Counted from the first letter of the stretch, positions 22,640-35,503 are shown. The stretch is 64,000 nucleotides of DNA from Platynereis dumerilii (GCA_026936325.1 JAPTHN010000006.1:31575296-31639295), one strand, 5' to 3'. The notes: generated from the letters alone by a model not told the origin. Translations and numbers: made by a program.

Positions 22640-23555
22640 ATCATAATGGCTTTTGCACCCAACGTGATACCGAAAACACCCGTCTGCAAACCCACTAGTC
22701 ATGACAAAAAGAGCTCATAGAAACTATTGATACTCCAAGCTCTTACTTTTACTTAATATCAATTTTGGATATAAGGTATGATACAATGTCTGCATAATTT
22801 TATATACTTTGAGCAAATAAAAGTTTCAGCAAGTTTTCAAATACACTTGAAAGTGCTGGAAACTTGACATTTGATACCAGTCTTTTTTTATCCTGAAACA
22901 TAACTGAAGTCCATAATTGCATAATGTACCATACTGCTTTATGAACCTTCCATCAATACATTGTATTTTCCTCATTATAACACCCAGGATTTAATTTCAC
23001 AGACTCAAGACTCAAGACAATTATAACTTCCTGAAATATATGCAGTTTCAGGGAAGAGGGAGGCCATATATAATTCACAATGAATTCAAAGCACATAGAG
23101 GGAAAACTATACACTGTACAGTGCCATATGTGCCGCCGAATGGCTGATGGAGACTTGCTGAGCGATCCCAGTCCCATACAGTAGTGTTGCAAAGTCCTAT
23201 TTGAGGCACCAGAAGTTCTTTGGCTAGTCAAGTCTCATAGATCTGCAGATTCTAATTCAAGGTCTGTTGGCAAATATTTTGTATGTGGTAACATTCTGGT
23301 TATGCAAAAACAGGGAACTTGTTGACCGGCTGACCAAGATTCATTAAGGCAATCGAACATCAATGAAAGATAGTTCGGCTTACTGAAGGATAATCAAGTC
23401 TGGACAATGGAGGCATACAATGTATATAGTCACTTGCCAGGGTACTATGCTATCATAAAAGTGAAAAAGAAAACAAACACTATGAAGGTAAATGTTCTGA
23501 TATTTTTTAAACAATCAACATCATTGAAATGATTGAATTGAAAAACAAAAGAAAT
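22640..23555. other. No gene seen
   Basis: I recognise no repeat arms or coding signal. Ordinary AT-rich sequence. Confidence 0.45.
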
Positions 23556-23559
23556 TGGT

Positions 23560-24180
23560 CTTGAGTGTTCTTTCTCACCAAATTGAGCCAATAAACACAT
23601 AATTACTCATATTTCATCAAGTGGATTCTTCAATATTGATCTTATTGAAATATCAATTATCCCTTGACTGCTTAATTTCTGGTATGATTAAATTCATTCA
23701 TAACTGCATCAATATTGCGTGAGGAAAAGCCGCCTAAAGATAATAGCGTTGCATTTCTTGTTGCATCAAATTTCATCTTTGATTGGCTGAAACATAACAC
23801 AGATGATTTAACAAATTTTGATAAGGAACGATCTTGAAACAGAAATTTTTGACAACTTCTCAAAAATTATAATTTGAAAACTAAAAAAACAACACCTTCT
23901 TTGGCCTAACAGTTGCTTGGTAATTGAAGTGTCTGAATGGTTTGAGAAAAAAGTAACTTCATACAAAATGAATGACGGTAACCGATGTTAAATTGAAAAA
24001 GATCGCCTTGGTTTCAGCAGAAAGCTGTTTAATGAAATCATGCAGCGCTCGATCAGAAAATGGGTTTAATTCACATGGAGATTTTGGGAAACTGAATTCT
24101 CATTCACCCAACAACAGAAATTCGACAAGAAAAAGACAAGTTGGTTTGATTTCACTGCAATATTGACAATCTTGGTTAAA
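23560..24180 (+). repeat. Array block (relative of 27.84-28.45 and 37.49-37.72 kb)
   Basis: It shares with 27870-28100 the order TTCAATATTGATCTTATTGAA, ATCAATT, GCCTAATTTCTGG-like and CATAACTGCAT. It shares with 28215-28400 and 37505-37700 the stretch around TAATTGAAGTGTCTGAATGG. Reverse-strand kin are at 12420-12660 and 4740-4880. Confidence 0.6.
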
Positions 24181-24389
24181 TTTTTGTGTGATTGTCTATC
24201 ATATGTACACTGTAGAAATGAATGTTGCAATTTCCTGTGAAATATTGCAAAGTAAGCAGACAGTGTGTCAGTAATGTTCATGTCATTTGCATCTTGGTGC
24301 CTAAAATATCAAACTTTCTAAATACGAGATATATCGCTCTATTTCCATCATGATGGTGTAAACAAGTTTTGGTTAAGTCAATTTTTTTT

Positions 24390-25180
24390 TCAACGAGGTT
24401 TCTTTCCAAATTTTAATGTGTTTTCAGAGAACCTGAGATCTGTCTGCCCTTCGTAGACTGTTCAGTTCATTTGGTTATGATCACCGGACTGGCTCTTACT
24501 TTCCGTTAGCAGATACCAGATAGCGTGACTACTGATGCCTGACACTGAATCTATTTGATGTTCAGTGGTGGAAAATTGGCTGGCGTGTATAGCCTTCAAA
24601 AACTTTGCAATGGGAATTCTTCTTGTAATGAAATAATTTCAGCAACCTGTATATCTCTATGATCTTTTTCTTGAAATTGAATTCTTTAAATAAATCATGC
24701 AACTTATCTCTCACCCTTCTTCTGCCTTTGCATCATTTCCCTCTCAATTTCAAGGCATTACACTTTAAATTTAAAGATTCTGTTACTTGACAAGGGATCT
24801 TCACATATTGCGACTCAAGCAGACAAATTTTTCCACACCGAATTTATGTGTGATTTTTTAAATCTTGAAAGTCCAGCTCCGGATGAGCCAATTTCAGTAA
24901 AGCACATTCCATATAATATTCCATATATGACAAGAACACGCAAGTAACAACTTGTTCAGGAATTGCCTAAAGGCAAATGAATGTAGAATAGCAAGTGTTG
25001 ATCAAAAGCATTTTGTCTGTCTGAAGGAATTTTTTTTGGGTGTTCTTTCGTGATTTTAAAATCTTGTTATCTCGTGAGACTCAAGTTGCCTTATTTGAAG
25101 CTGAACATCTGAGGTGAAAGACTTTCTTTACAGTTGTAACTTCCGAGAAAAACTCTATAGATGTGTTTGAAATAGATGTC
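24390..25180 (+). repeat. Array blocks (relatives of 30.87-31.05 and 15.44-15.87 kb)
   Basis: 24390-24580 resembles 30870-31080 and 35010-35230 (GAACCT-GATCT-G-TGTCC, then GATCACC-GACTGG-TCTAA). 24740-25150 follows the 15440-15870 block. It is non-coding. Confidence 0.55.
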
Positions 25181-25606
25181 AATCAGATTTTGTAGAATAG
25201 AAATATGGATGTGAAGAAAAATTCTTTGGACCCATGACAGTGTAAGATATGTTTCATTGAATACCAAAGAGACTTATGTTTATGTGGAAAAAAAAAAAAA
25301 ATCTTAAACTGCAGCATTGGCTGAGGCTTGAATATGTGTGTGGGTGGCTTATAGGACTTTTATCCCGGTTTTGTGTGTGCTGATTACAGTTCGGATAGGA
25401 CAGGCAATCCTGAGTAATCATTATTAGTTTGTCTTATTATCAATAGTCAATGAGAAGACAGCTCAGAACATTAACTTCCATTGCTCTCCACTCATACTGA
25501 TATATTTTTATGTACCTCTGAATTCAGCGGGATGAATCTGAAGGCTTAGGATGGTAGGCAAGTGGAAACTACATGTATGTACCAGACAGACACCAATTTG
25601 GAGGTT

Positions 25607-25665
25607 CTAACGTGCATTTTGTCAGTTTGATCCCGGCCGGAGGGACAAAAATGCACGTTAGACCC
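25607..25665. repeat. Short hairpin
   Basis: CTAACGTGCATTTTGTC is mirrored by GACAAAAATGCACGTTAG, with a GC-rich loop (CCCGGCCGGAGG). A similar half-site, GACAAAAATGCATGTTAG, lies just left of the hAT copy at 47091. Confidence 0.6.
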
Positions 25666-25869
25666 GGAAAACTTGTCTAATTGATTTAGACATCACAAGC
25701 TTCTCCTATTATGCCTTTTAATGATTGGAAAGAAACAATAATCTGATTGTTTGTTTGCTGTTGTTAACAGTGTTAATCCTGTGCAGGATGCTTATATGCA
25801 AAATTGTCAGTTTGATACTGGCTTTTCCAATTGTATAGTATCTTGGTGATGTCTTATGGGTTATAGACC

Positions 25870-26397
25870 ACCATTCATCTTCATTTAGGTTTTCCTGATG
25901 AACTGGCATTATACATTGATTCCCGTTGTATTGAGTGTGAGTGGTAGGTTGTGAGATGAGGTTTGGTCAGAGGTGGAATAGCAGCCTGACAGATAGTGGG
26001 TAACAAGAATTACAGATACTGTGGAGGCATATAGTTGGCTGATGATCAGATAGATATTTTGCTATGGTACAAAACCTAACACATCTGTCTCAATTCTGTT
26101 GCGAGGGTAGAAAAGGTTGATGGGTGAATGACAAGGCTTTGTGTCCTACATTTATGCACTGGTAAGGGTTATAACAGTAACAGAGACTATAGTTGATAAG
26201 GCAATCTAAAGAACTCAAGTTTGGATAATCGTTTGTTTATTATGTGATAAATTAACTTCCCTGCGTCCCTTTGGAATGAGACAAAAAAGTTAAGTATAAA
26301 AAACATAGTTCTGGAAAGTTTTGCTTGCACAAACTGAATGACTTATCATAATGGCTTTGGCACCCTGAGTTATGCAGAATACGCCTCTCAGCAAATA
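25870..26397 (+). repeat. Short array unit, copy 4, cut by the LINE
   Basis: 25865-25945 matches 21390-21470. 26110-26170 matches 21895-21960. 26340-26397 matches 22640-22690 (TTATCATAATGGCTTT), after which homology breaks at the LINE junction. Confidence 0.55.
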
Positions 26398-26965
26398 CAA
26401 CCCTCATAAACAATGATCTAGCAGACTACGGAAATGGGCTGTTGTATGGCACTGCTACCCGATTGACAAATAAACTTCAGATTGCTCAAAAGTCGGCAGC
26501 TCGTTTAATTGAGAGATTGAAAAAACACGAAAGTGTCAGCCAGAGTAGGAAACAACTACACTGGTTACCAATCACAGTAAGAATTCAGTTCAAATTGATG
26601 ACAACTACATGGAACGCACTTAACAATCAGGGACCGCAATATATCCAAGAACCGGTTCAAGTCAAATCTCAACAAGAACATAACCTGAGAAGCAACCACA
26701 AGCTGTTGTTAGCAGAACATGCTCCTTGCAACAAAAATAAATTTGAAGATCGAGCATTTTCATATGCAGCACCAAAACTCTGGAACACTTTGCCTGAAAA
26801 AGTGAGAACTGCAGAAACATTAGAAAGCTTCAAGAAGAATCTAAAAACCTATTTGTTTCAGAATTCCTACAAGTGAATATCTGATCTGAAAAAGCGCTGA
26901 TGAGCAGTTTACTGAAATTAGCCCTATATAAATCCATATTATTATTATTATTATTATTATTAAAA
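26398..26965 (+). mobile_element. 5'-truncated CR1/L2-group LINE
   Basis: Only the 3' end of a non-LTR retrotransposon remains: the last part of the reverse-transcriptase ORF, a short 3' tail and an (ATT)n run at 26938-26962. Severe 5' truncation and a short-motif 3' repeat are typical of CR1/L2/Rex1-group elements. The left junction falls where homology to the array unit at 22640-22690 stops. Confidence 0.75.
26412..26876 (+). pseudogene. LINE reverse transcriptase, C-terminal fragment
   Basis: The frame is open from the truncation point to a TGA stop at 26874-26876. It begins in the conserved stretch that in full elements reads roughly LDYCNGLLYG (here DYGNGLLYG). It continues with LQIAQKSAARLI, then LHWLPITVRIQFKL, and ends with FEDRAFSYAAPKLWNTLP and a FKKNLKTYLF tail. 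These motifs are characteristic of the far C-terminus of CR1/L2-type ORF2 proteins, after the catalytic palm. The endonuclease and the catalytic FADD region are absent because of the 5' truncation, so the piece cannot encode an active enzyme. No native start codon exists. Expression is unlikely. Confidence 0.85.
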
Positions 26966-27835
26966 TTACAATAGCTGAAGTTCTCCCTTTTACAAATGTT
27001 TTTCCCTGATGCACTGTGCAAATTTCCAACCACTCTTCCAAACTGCAAACAAACTTTGTTTTGCGTAAAAACTATTAAAGCTGTTCTAAAATTGTAGATG
27101 GATAAAAAAATATTACAAGATCCACTTGCAAATTAGGTTTTCACTTGTTTGATTGAAATACCATTTTCAGGTGTGATGAAGATTGACTAGATGTGCGAAC
27201 TGCTCATATAGTGTTCTTGCATGGGCCTATGCAGTCTTCTTCCATTCAAAGTTTTACTGACAAAATCAGAATTTTATTTTTTTATTTGAAGCCCAAAAAA
27301 GTTCCAAATTACGTAAAAAACACAATTAGGTAAATTTTCGTTGTTAAATATTTTTATAATATTGATTCCACCTTTGGTAAACGTTAGTGCTTGCTTAATT
27401 GGAGGGGACAAGTTGTCTAGCTTTGTCATTGGAAGTTTAAAACATCTTATCAAATACTCTTGTGCGCTGGAAACTTTTCTTTTAATATCATTCTTTTTTT
27501 TCTGTTGAACCATTAGCCAGAATGACTTTGACAAATGGAGATAGGCCTACTCTAAATCAAGTTTACACTCAAGCATATGCGTAGTGATAATGTAGTTTAT
27601 GTTTCAGGACGAAAGTAAATTTATCCTTCAGTCATAACCATCACCCAGAAAATCTTTGCTGAAGTGATAACCATGGAATTCCACGATAAAACAAACTTCA
27701 AGTGGATGCTTATGACACATCTTAACAATGTTACAGCGCTTTCTATAAACATGCGTATCATATAATTTTTACTATATGTTGCATGCATTTTCTCAGAAAC
27801 TATGAATGGTCTGATGTTTTAGAATTTTAAAACAT
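26966..27835. other. No gene seen
   Basis: AT-rich sequence without recognisable features. Confidence 0.45.
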
Positions 27836-27839
27836 TTTA

Positions 27840-28450
27840 AGTAAAAAAACAAAGGAATTGAGAAATTGCTCTCAAATACCCTTTGTCGCCAAATAGAGGA
27901 ATAAATAGCCATAATGAATCTTATTTCATGAAGTTGATTTCTTCAACATTGAGCTTATTGAAACATCAATTCTCCGTAGCCTGCCTAATTTCTGGGTTGA
28001 TTAATTCCTTTCATAACTGCATTAATATCACAAAGACAAGGACACAACTTTAAACAATGACATTGCGTTTTTCGTTTCATCAAGTTTCATTTGATTACCT
28101 GTAACATAATACAAATTATTTAATTGATTTTACAAACTTTGATGAGGAACGGTCTTTGAAACAGAAAATGTTTGACAATTGCTCAAAACATAATAATTGC
28201 AAAGCCTTGAAACAAATGACCTCTTCGATGTAACAGTTGCTTGGAAATTGAAGTGTCGGAATGGCTTGGGAAAGTCGTAACTTCATGTTAAATGAACGAG
28301 GATAACCGAATTTTAATTTTATTTCAAACAGGAATAATTGATAAATCATGGAGGCCTTCATCAGAATAATGACATGCATTCATGGCAATGTTGTGGAACT
28401 TAATTCATAATTCTCTTGGTTTGACCTCAAAGGGAAAATATTGAAAACCT
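27840..28450 (+). repeat. Array block (relative of 23.56-24.18 kb)
   Basis: Collinear with 23540-24170 through most of its length, including the AACAGTTGCTTGG-AATTGAAGTGTC stretch (28230 against 23908). Confidence 0.65.
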
Positions 28451-28875
28451 GAGATAAATGTATTCTATAGGTCTATCTGTAGAGAAAAGAAGATCACCAG
28501 TGTAGTATTTTGCATCAACTCTGTATTGACATCAATCTGTATTCAGTGGACCAGAACTCATGCATGACACCAACACCGTATGTCAAACATGGAAGTTGAC
28601 AACCTATATTAACCATTGTTTTCTCAACAAATCAAACCACGATTCTCTACAAAGTAAATTATATGGGCAAGGTCACAGTCTGACTAGAGACAGTCCGTCT
28701 TGGATACATTTACCAAATTGGTTGTCACACAGTGGGGCAGATCAGGCTAGTGACCACTATAACCAGTAAACACTCAGTCATCAAAATTCCCATTATTGAG
28801 CTCTAAATATGGTTCCGCTCTCATCATGCATAAATCAATTACACTTGCATGTTTGACATCTCGGAATATGTTAAG
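28451..28875. other. No gene seen
   Basis: No recognisable features. Confidence 0.45.
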
Positions 28876-28879
28876 AGCA

Positions 28880-29765
28880 TCTTCACTTAGAGAGGCTATT
28901 TCATTAGTAGCCCGAGATATCAGTTAGTGGTCCAAGACATGCATACTGATTCTAGTTCTGAGAGAGCTATGCCGACCGAATGCAATGTGTTAAAAAAACT
29001 GTTAATATCAAATAGCAGGTTGATGGAAATTGCAGGATGAAGGCATGTAATTTAGGTCACTTGGATCTGACCCTCATTAGCACAAACCATGCCGTACGAC
29101 CTTCTCGTTTGGTATTCCTTCAGACAGATTTTACAACTTGTTTGACATAAGTTGTAAGTCCCTTCTTAGACACTCTGCACATTTAACAATTTTATGTCCA
29201 TAATATGATAAGTGTGTCTTACAATATTCTCATTATGTTTTGAGAACATAATTACCAGAGAATGAGTAAGTAAAATCATGTCTCTAAATGGCAAAATTGC
29301 TGCAACTTTCAATACAAAAGATAGAAACCACAGTTACAAGACGGATGCATGCTCTTAAACCTCCAATTAGCATAATTAGGCGGAGGGATTCCTTCAAAAC
29401 ATCTCACATACTTTGATGATTTAGCGTGACACACAAAAGGAAACCACACATGCACACTGGAATGAGGACATAGATTTAGAAATTTGAACCCAAATCAGAA
29501 GACATATAATGCTATCACAGTGGAGTTCTACTCATAAATGGGTGTCAGTGCATTAAAAAATTTAATACGCATATGGCTTGTATCCTTTATTCATAGAATA
29601 CAACATAATCTTCCTATCATATATGAGTATTATCTATCTTCTCTCCTGGGTTAAAGAATAATGTCATAATAAGTTATTAGCTAGATGAATGGCAACCCAA
29701 GCTCTAAGACACATTCCTACACTACAATGTCATGTGGATATGGGTCAAAGGCAAAAGAACAATGT
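28880..29765 (+). repeat. Second-series block, copy 1
   Basis: Highly similar to 31832-32720 along its whole length, from GGCTATTTCATTAGTAGCCC to the stretch ATGTCATGTGGATATGGGTC (29726 and 32666). Part of the same block also occurs at 31296-31412. Confidence 0.8.
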
Positions 29766-30039
29766 AAAACATGTCAACCCAATGTGCTCACAGAGACATT
29801 ACGTTACCTCGTCCTACACGCTAAAAAACAAATCTCGTGCAGAAAACCTGAGTGGTTTTGGGCTTGTCCTCTATACTGCTCCACCATGAGCTCAGTACGG
29901 TTTTCAACAAGAAGTGATAATTGCTCTATGGCTGTACGTTGCCACAGCATGCGAAGCCTGAAGGGCTGAAGCTTATGCGACAGGGGGGGGGGGGTCTGGG
30001 GGCCGCTCAAGGTCCGCAGAAGCCAACGGATTTGTCTGT
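29766..30039. other. No gene; G-run and MITE-like end
   Basis: A CTACACGCTAAAAAA stretch near 29814 resembles the TACACTCTAAAAAA end of the palindromic MITE family, as does 32757. A run of ten or more G lies near 29981-29994. The open frames here share no protein similarity that I recognise. Confidence 0.4.
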
Positions 30040-30720
30040 CCTTTCTCCGAGCTTCTTGAATTGCTAGATGCCTTAAATTTCTTCCAATTTATGTACAGTG
30101 GTCATATCAAGCCAACACAAAATTGATCTTTAGCTTCTCAGATTTCTCGAAGCTATTTTCTATTTTATTAATTTTTTAAAATATTTATTTAATAAAAATT
30201 GTGAGTTAGCTAATTTTTATTTTTCCTAAGGTAGAAAATCTTTTGGGTCGGTCGATCCGAGAAGCTAAAGATTTAAAAGCTCTGGCCCAACTTTTATTTT
30301 TTAGTGCGCATTTTGAACCCCAAGAAGAGACTGCAGACCTGCAAGAGTCCTCTTCATGACCACAGTGATAGTTTTTTAAGGCAGAAACTTCTGTCCTCAT
30401 CTCCTGAGCTTAATTCAGTATACTTTGTAGTCACTCACAAGAAATTACAGCAGCATCGCCAGTTGAAATAGGAGCACAAAATTAAATCACAGCCACACCC
30501 AATGGCATTGTACTAAACCTTGCAGACAAAACTTATGGGGAGTTAAATTTCAATTGCAGACTCCTGTAGAATCGTGCTCAGTTATCAGACAGCATGGTAG
30601 GATTTGCTCCTGTTGTGAGAGCAATTTGTGACAAAAGTATTCAATCCATGTATCTTACTTTTCAAGGGAAATTCCTAAACACTATTTGAATAAATTTTAG
30701 GATAGTTTTTAGTGAACCAA
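30040..30720 (+). repeat. Second-series block (relative of 34.19-34.88 and 41.44-41.65 kb)
   Basis: 30065-30175 matches 34205-34320 (TTCTTCCAATTTA-GTACAGTGGTCAT). 30445-30570 matches 34585-34700 and 41460-41580 (CAGCCACACCC). It is non-coding. Confidence 0.7.
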
Positions 30721-30839
30721 GAAAATCTTATAAAGTATGAAGTGTTGTAGATAATAATTGTATGATTTACTGGTACAAACCATTTTGATGTTTGAAATAT
30801 CAAACTTACTAGATTTTAGATATGTTATTCCTTGTCATC

Positions 30840-31422
30840 ACAGGGTTTTGACTTGCTTTGGTAACACCAATTTTTTCTGTAAAGATTCTTTCTAGCTTAT
30901 GGTGAGTTTTTTGAGAACCTTTGATCTAGCTGTCCTTTCATGACCTTCAACTGATTCTGGTCATTTCCTGCTGATCACCAGACTGGCTCTAATCATCAGT
31001 TAGTTGATAGCGTGACTACAGTAACTGATGTCTGGCACCGAATCTGATAGATGTTTAGCTGTGAAAAATTGACTGGCCCTCGTCAAAAGCATCAGATCTC
31101 CGGGCTGGTTGCTGTTAGTTGGTCTACAAAGAGGATCGAAATGCATGAGAGGTTTTCTAGGCAGGAAGGGTGTTTTTTTCTCATCATTCACCTATAATCT
31201 TGCAAGGTTGTCCTGATCATGTTAATGAATTCTTGAATACGGGTACGTGTTATATATATATATGTCATGATTTTATGCTACTATTGATCTTCACTGAGAT
31301 AGACTATTTCATTAGTAGCCCGATATATCAGTAAGTGGTCCAAGACATGCACACTGATTCTAGCTCTGAGAGAGCTATGCCAACTGAATGCAAGGTGTTA
31401 CAAAAACTGTTTTAGTAGTGCT
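30840..31422 (+). repeat. Second-series block and first copy of a ~530-bp tandem duplication
   Basis: 30840-31200 matches 34980-35450. The part from about 31024 to 31412 is duplicated immediately downstream at 31556-31955 with high similarity (for example GATGTTTAGCTGTG and GGATCGAAATGCATGAGAGG). The palindromic MITE lies exactly between the two copies. Confidence 0.75.
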
Positions 31423-31555
31423 TGCCAAATTTCAATGCAAAACCAACATGGATTTTAAAAAAAATCCATGATGGTTTTTTGCATTGAAATTTGGTATTTC
31501 AAAGAACCATTTTGAATCTAAAAAACCAATTTTGTCTGAAATTTTTTAGAGTGTA
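31423..31555. mobile_element. Palindromic MITE, copy at a duplication junction
   Basis: The centre is AACCAACATGGATTTTAAAA, with its mirror beside it. The right end is TTTTTTAGAGTGTA, which gives the intact terminal sequence for the family. The left outer arm is missing. The element separates two copies of a tandem duplication. Confidence 0.75.
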
Positions 31556-31965
31556 ACTGATGTCTGGCACTGAATCTGATGGATGTTTAGCTGTGGAAAA
31601 TTGACTGGCCCTCGTCCAAAGCATCAGATGATCTCCTGTCTGGTTGCCATTAGTTTCTCTACAAAGAGGATCGAAATGCATGAGAGGTTTTCTTTAGGCA
31701 GGAAGGGTGTTTTTTTCTCATCATTCACCTCTAATCTTTCAAGGCTTGATGTGTCCTGATCACGTTTATCAATTCTTGAATACAAGTATTTGTTATATAT
31801 ATATGTCAAGATTTTATGCTACTATTGATCTTCACTGAGATAGACTATTTCATTAGTAGCCCGATATATCAGTTAGTGGTCCAAGACATGCACACTGATT
31901 CGAGCTCTGAGAGAGCTATGCCAACTGAATGCAAGGTGTTACAAAAACTGTTTATATCAAATAGC
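31556..31965 (+). repeat. Second copy of the ~530-bp tandem duplication
   Basis: See 30840-31422. Differences are few, so this duplication is younger than the kilobase units. From 31832 it runs into the block shared with 28880-29765. Confidence 0.75.
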
Positions 31966-32720
31966 AGGTCGAATGAAATTGCAGGATGATGGCATGTAAT
32001 TTAGGTCACTTGGATCTGATCCTCACTGACACAAGCCATGCCATGCAATGTTTTCTTTTGGTATTCCTTCAGACAGGTTTTACCACTTGATGACATAAGT
32101 TGTAAGTCCCTTCTTAGACACTCTGCACATTTAAATATTTTATGTCCATAATTATATGAAAAGTGTGTCTTATATTATTCTCATTATGTTTTGAGAACAT
32201 ACCAGTGAATGAATCAAATCATGTCTCTAAATGACAAAATTAATGCGACTTTCAATATAAAAGATAGAAACCACAGTTACAAGATGGATGCATGCTTTTA
32301 AACCTCCAATTAGCATCCTAGGCAGTTGGATTCCTTCAAATCATCTCATGTATTTTGATGATACAGCTTGATACACAAAAGGAAACCACACATACGCTGG
32401 AATGAGGACATAGATTTAGGACTTTGAACCCAAATCAGAAGACATATATAATGCTATAACAATGGCATCTTTCTCATAAATGGGTTGCAGTGCATTAACG
32501 GATACCATAGGCATATGGCTTGTATGTTTCATTCATAGATTACAATGTAATCCTCCTTTCATATGAGTATTATCCATCTTCTCTTTTGCGTTAAAGAATA
32601 ATGTCATTAGGGAGTATTAGCTGGATGAATGGCAACCCAAGCTCTAAGACACATTCCTACACTACAATGTCATGTGGATATGGGTCAAAGGCAAAAGAAA
32701 AATGTAAAACTCATCAATGC
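31832..32720 (+). repeat. Second-series block, copy 2
   Basis: Partner of 28880-29765. The last ~120 bases (32600-32720) are also found at 38285-38380. Confidence 0.8.
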
Positions 32721-33007
32721 TTGTGTCACACTGAGGCATTATGTTACCTTTTCTTACACTCTAAAAATGAATCTCATGCAAACACCTTGCCTTTGGGCTT
32801 GTTCCTCCTTACAGTCATATTTGGGTTTGTGGAAATACTGTACAGCCATATTGTCATTATTGGCACAGGTATTTGCTAAAACTAAGCTTCAATGCAAAAA
32901 AAAAGACCTTTGGCTTCTTAAAACACAATTTTGTCCTAAATTTTGTTAAATTTTATGTGGAGGTGATGGTCAAGTAGCAATATGATTACAGACACCAAGG
33001 CGTATAA
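32721..33007 (+). repeat. Second-series block with MITE remnants
   Basis: 32757 carries the MITE-like end TTACACTCTAAAAA, and 32888-32948 contains decayed arm sequence. 32950-33005 matches 38413-38470 (GTGATGGTC, AGCAA-ATGATTACAG). Confidence 0.5.
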
Positions 33008-33245
33008 GTGTAGGTTATTCACCACAGGAGAGGGAATTTGTGATTTATCACTCGACGGCTTTAGCCCGAGGTGTGATAAACACATATTCCTGATCCCATG
33101 GTGAATAACCGGCTTATACCATGAGACAAACACTCAAACGCTCAAACAATCAAACACGAGGATAACTGGACAACAAAGTATAGGAGAATTGTTTCGCTGA
33201 AATGCTAGAATGTGATAGGCTGACGGAAGTGTCGAATGGTGTGAT
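33008..33245. mobile_element. Hairpin-bearing ~220-bp interspersed element, copy 2
   Basis: Core hairpin at 33014-33109 with the same outer arms, GTTATTCACCA and TGGTGAATAAC, as 1645-1740. Downstream similarity reaches the GGATAACTGGACAACAAAG stretch and a GTGATAGGCTGAC-like end. Confidence 0.6.
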
Positions 33246-33519
33246 AATTGAGATATCATACTTGGCCTTGTAATAAACTTCGTATAAATTCATAAAAAGT
33301 TTCGCATAGACAAGTGAAGATTAATTTGGTTAATAATTAATAATCAGTGAACCCATTGTACTGCGGTAATAATATTGTATTCATGTGAAAAAGTTTCTTT
33401 AAATAAATTGAGTACAGGTATAATGTCTGTAACACATTTCATTGACGTCACTATTCTTGTAATTAGGTCAATTCAACCAGTTAATTATTGAAAGTAATTC
33501 GGAAAATTGGTTAATATGA
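33246..33519. other. No gene seen
   Basis: AT-rich sequence without recognisable features. Confidence 0.4.
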
Positions 33520-33900
33520 CATCCATGCATGCCAAAAGTTTTTTCTAATAACAACAATGTTATTATGACATGATACAAGCGCCACATCTTTGGAAATTAA
33601 TTGAATTTCTAAATATTCCAAAATGTAGGCAAACTGATTTACTCTAATGGTATCTTACTTGAAAGCATAAAGGAGTTTGAAGTATGGTATGAACAGAAGT
33701 ACAGAAATTTAATCAAAGATGGATCAAATATAAAAAAGTGTTGGTTTCCAGGTTTTAATTACATATCCTGAAGATCTTGTTAAAGTGCGTGTTCCAAGTA
33801 AAATGATTCCTGGGGTCGTGAAATGAACTTTAAGTGTCAAATCAGTGCGGGATAAAGAGACATCAATGGATTAGAAATAAGAGAAAACACATAATATGCT
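33520..33900 (+). repeat. Second-series block (relative of 40.79-41.10 kb)
   Basis: It shares AGTTTGAAGTATGGTAT with 40808, and the order AGTTTTAATTA, GTTCCAAGTAAA-TGAT and GAA-TTGAAGTGTC with 40990-41090. It is non-coding. Confidence 0.65.
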
Positions 33901-34189
33901 TTTAGAAAAAATACCTGTGTTCCTGAGGTCTTTTCCGCTTTGATTTTGGTTGCTGAGGAGTGAAGATATCACCTCCCAGCTATCTTGGATGGTTTTAGAA
34001 ACTTAAAAAAGTATACATCTTCATCATATATCTGTGTCATTTGTGTGAAAGGAACCTCTCAGATGTGGTGCTTCGCATGTAATGGCTACATGCAGTGGTG
34101 TTATTGTATTGGGTGAACAATGAATAACTAGAAATCTTTGTGATCATAATCTTGTCCCTTCAGTTTATAATCTGTCCTTTATCCTCTCC
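33901..34189. other. No gene seen
   Basis: No recognisable features. Confidence 0.4.
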
Positions 34190-35450
34190 TTGACCTGCTG
34201 GATACAATGAATTTCTTCCAATTTACGTACAGTGGTCATGTTATGCCAACACTATGGCCCGACATTATGGATCTATAGCTTCTCATATCTTTCTGCAGCT
34301 ATTTTCTAGAGTTGGTCAGTAGGATAAAATAAAATGTTATTTCGATTTTTTATTATGTTAGCAAATTTTTTTTTTTTCCATTTGTAGAACTTTTGTTGGG
34401 TCGGTTGATCCAAGAAGCTAAAAATTTAATATTTCTGCCTTAACGTTCATTGTTTAGTGCATTCTGCACCACAAGAAAAGACTGCATAGGCCTACCTGTA
34501 AGAGACGTCTTCATGGCCGCAGAAGCCATGGTTTTGTAACTCAACTCATGAACTTCCATTTTGTTTATTAGTCACTTGCAAAACATCACAGCAGCATCAC
34601 GAGTTTGAGTATACAATTGAATACCAGCCACACCCAATGGATTTGTACTAAATCTGGCAGATAAAAGTTATGAGGTGTAAAATTTCAATTGAAGACTTCG
34701 GCGGAATCTTGCCCATGCAATTAGCAGACAAAATGTTAGGATTTAACCCTGTGCTGAAAGCAAGTTGAGACTACCTATAATAAAATAATATATTCAGTCC
34801 AAGCATTTTACTTTTTTTTGGGAAATTCCTAAAAACAATTTGAAGATACTTCAGGATAGTTAAACCAAGATGACCTTTTAAGCTTTGAAGTGCTGTAGAT
34901 AATAATGGTGTGACTTTACTGGTACAAAACATTTTGATGTTTAAAATATCGAACTTGCTAAATTTTAGATATGTTATTCTTTTCCATCAAAGGGTTTCGA
35001 TTTGTTTCGGCAACACCAATTTTTTCCGTAAAGCTTCTTTCTAGCTAATGGTGAGTTTTTTGAGAACCTTTGATCTAGCTGTCCTTTCATGACCTTCAAC
35101 TTATTCTGGTCATTTCCTGCTGATCACCAGACTGGGTCTAATCATCAGTTAGTTGATAGCGTGACTGCAGTAACTGATGTCTGGCACCAAATCTGATAGA
35201 TGTTTAGCTGTGGAAAATTGACTGGCCCACGTCCAAAGCATCAGATCTCCGGGCTGGTTGCCATTTAGTTCTCTACAAAAAGGATCAAAATGCATGAGAA
35301 GTTCTCTTTAGGCAGTAAGGGTGTTTTTGTCTTGAAGTATCATTCACCTATAGGCTATAATATTGCAAGGTTTGATGTGTCCTGATCACGTTTAATCCAT
35401 TCTTGAATACGAGTATGTGTTATGTCATGATTTTATGCTATTACTGATGT
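34190..35450 (+). repeat. Second-series block, copy related to 30.04-31.2 kb
   Basis: 34205-34880 follows 30065-30730, and 34980-35420 follows 30840-31270. Landmarks include GGTGAGTTTTTTGAGAACCT and GTTAGTTGATAGCGTGACT, each found in both. Confidence 0.75.
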
Positions 35451-35503
35451 CACAACCAAACACATCTTGTTATTCAGGGTGATAAAACATATTGTCTACA
35501 ACC

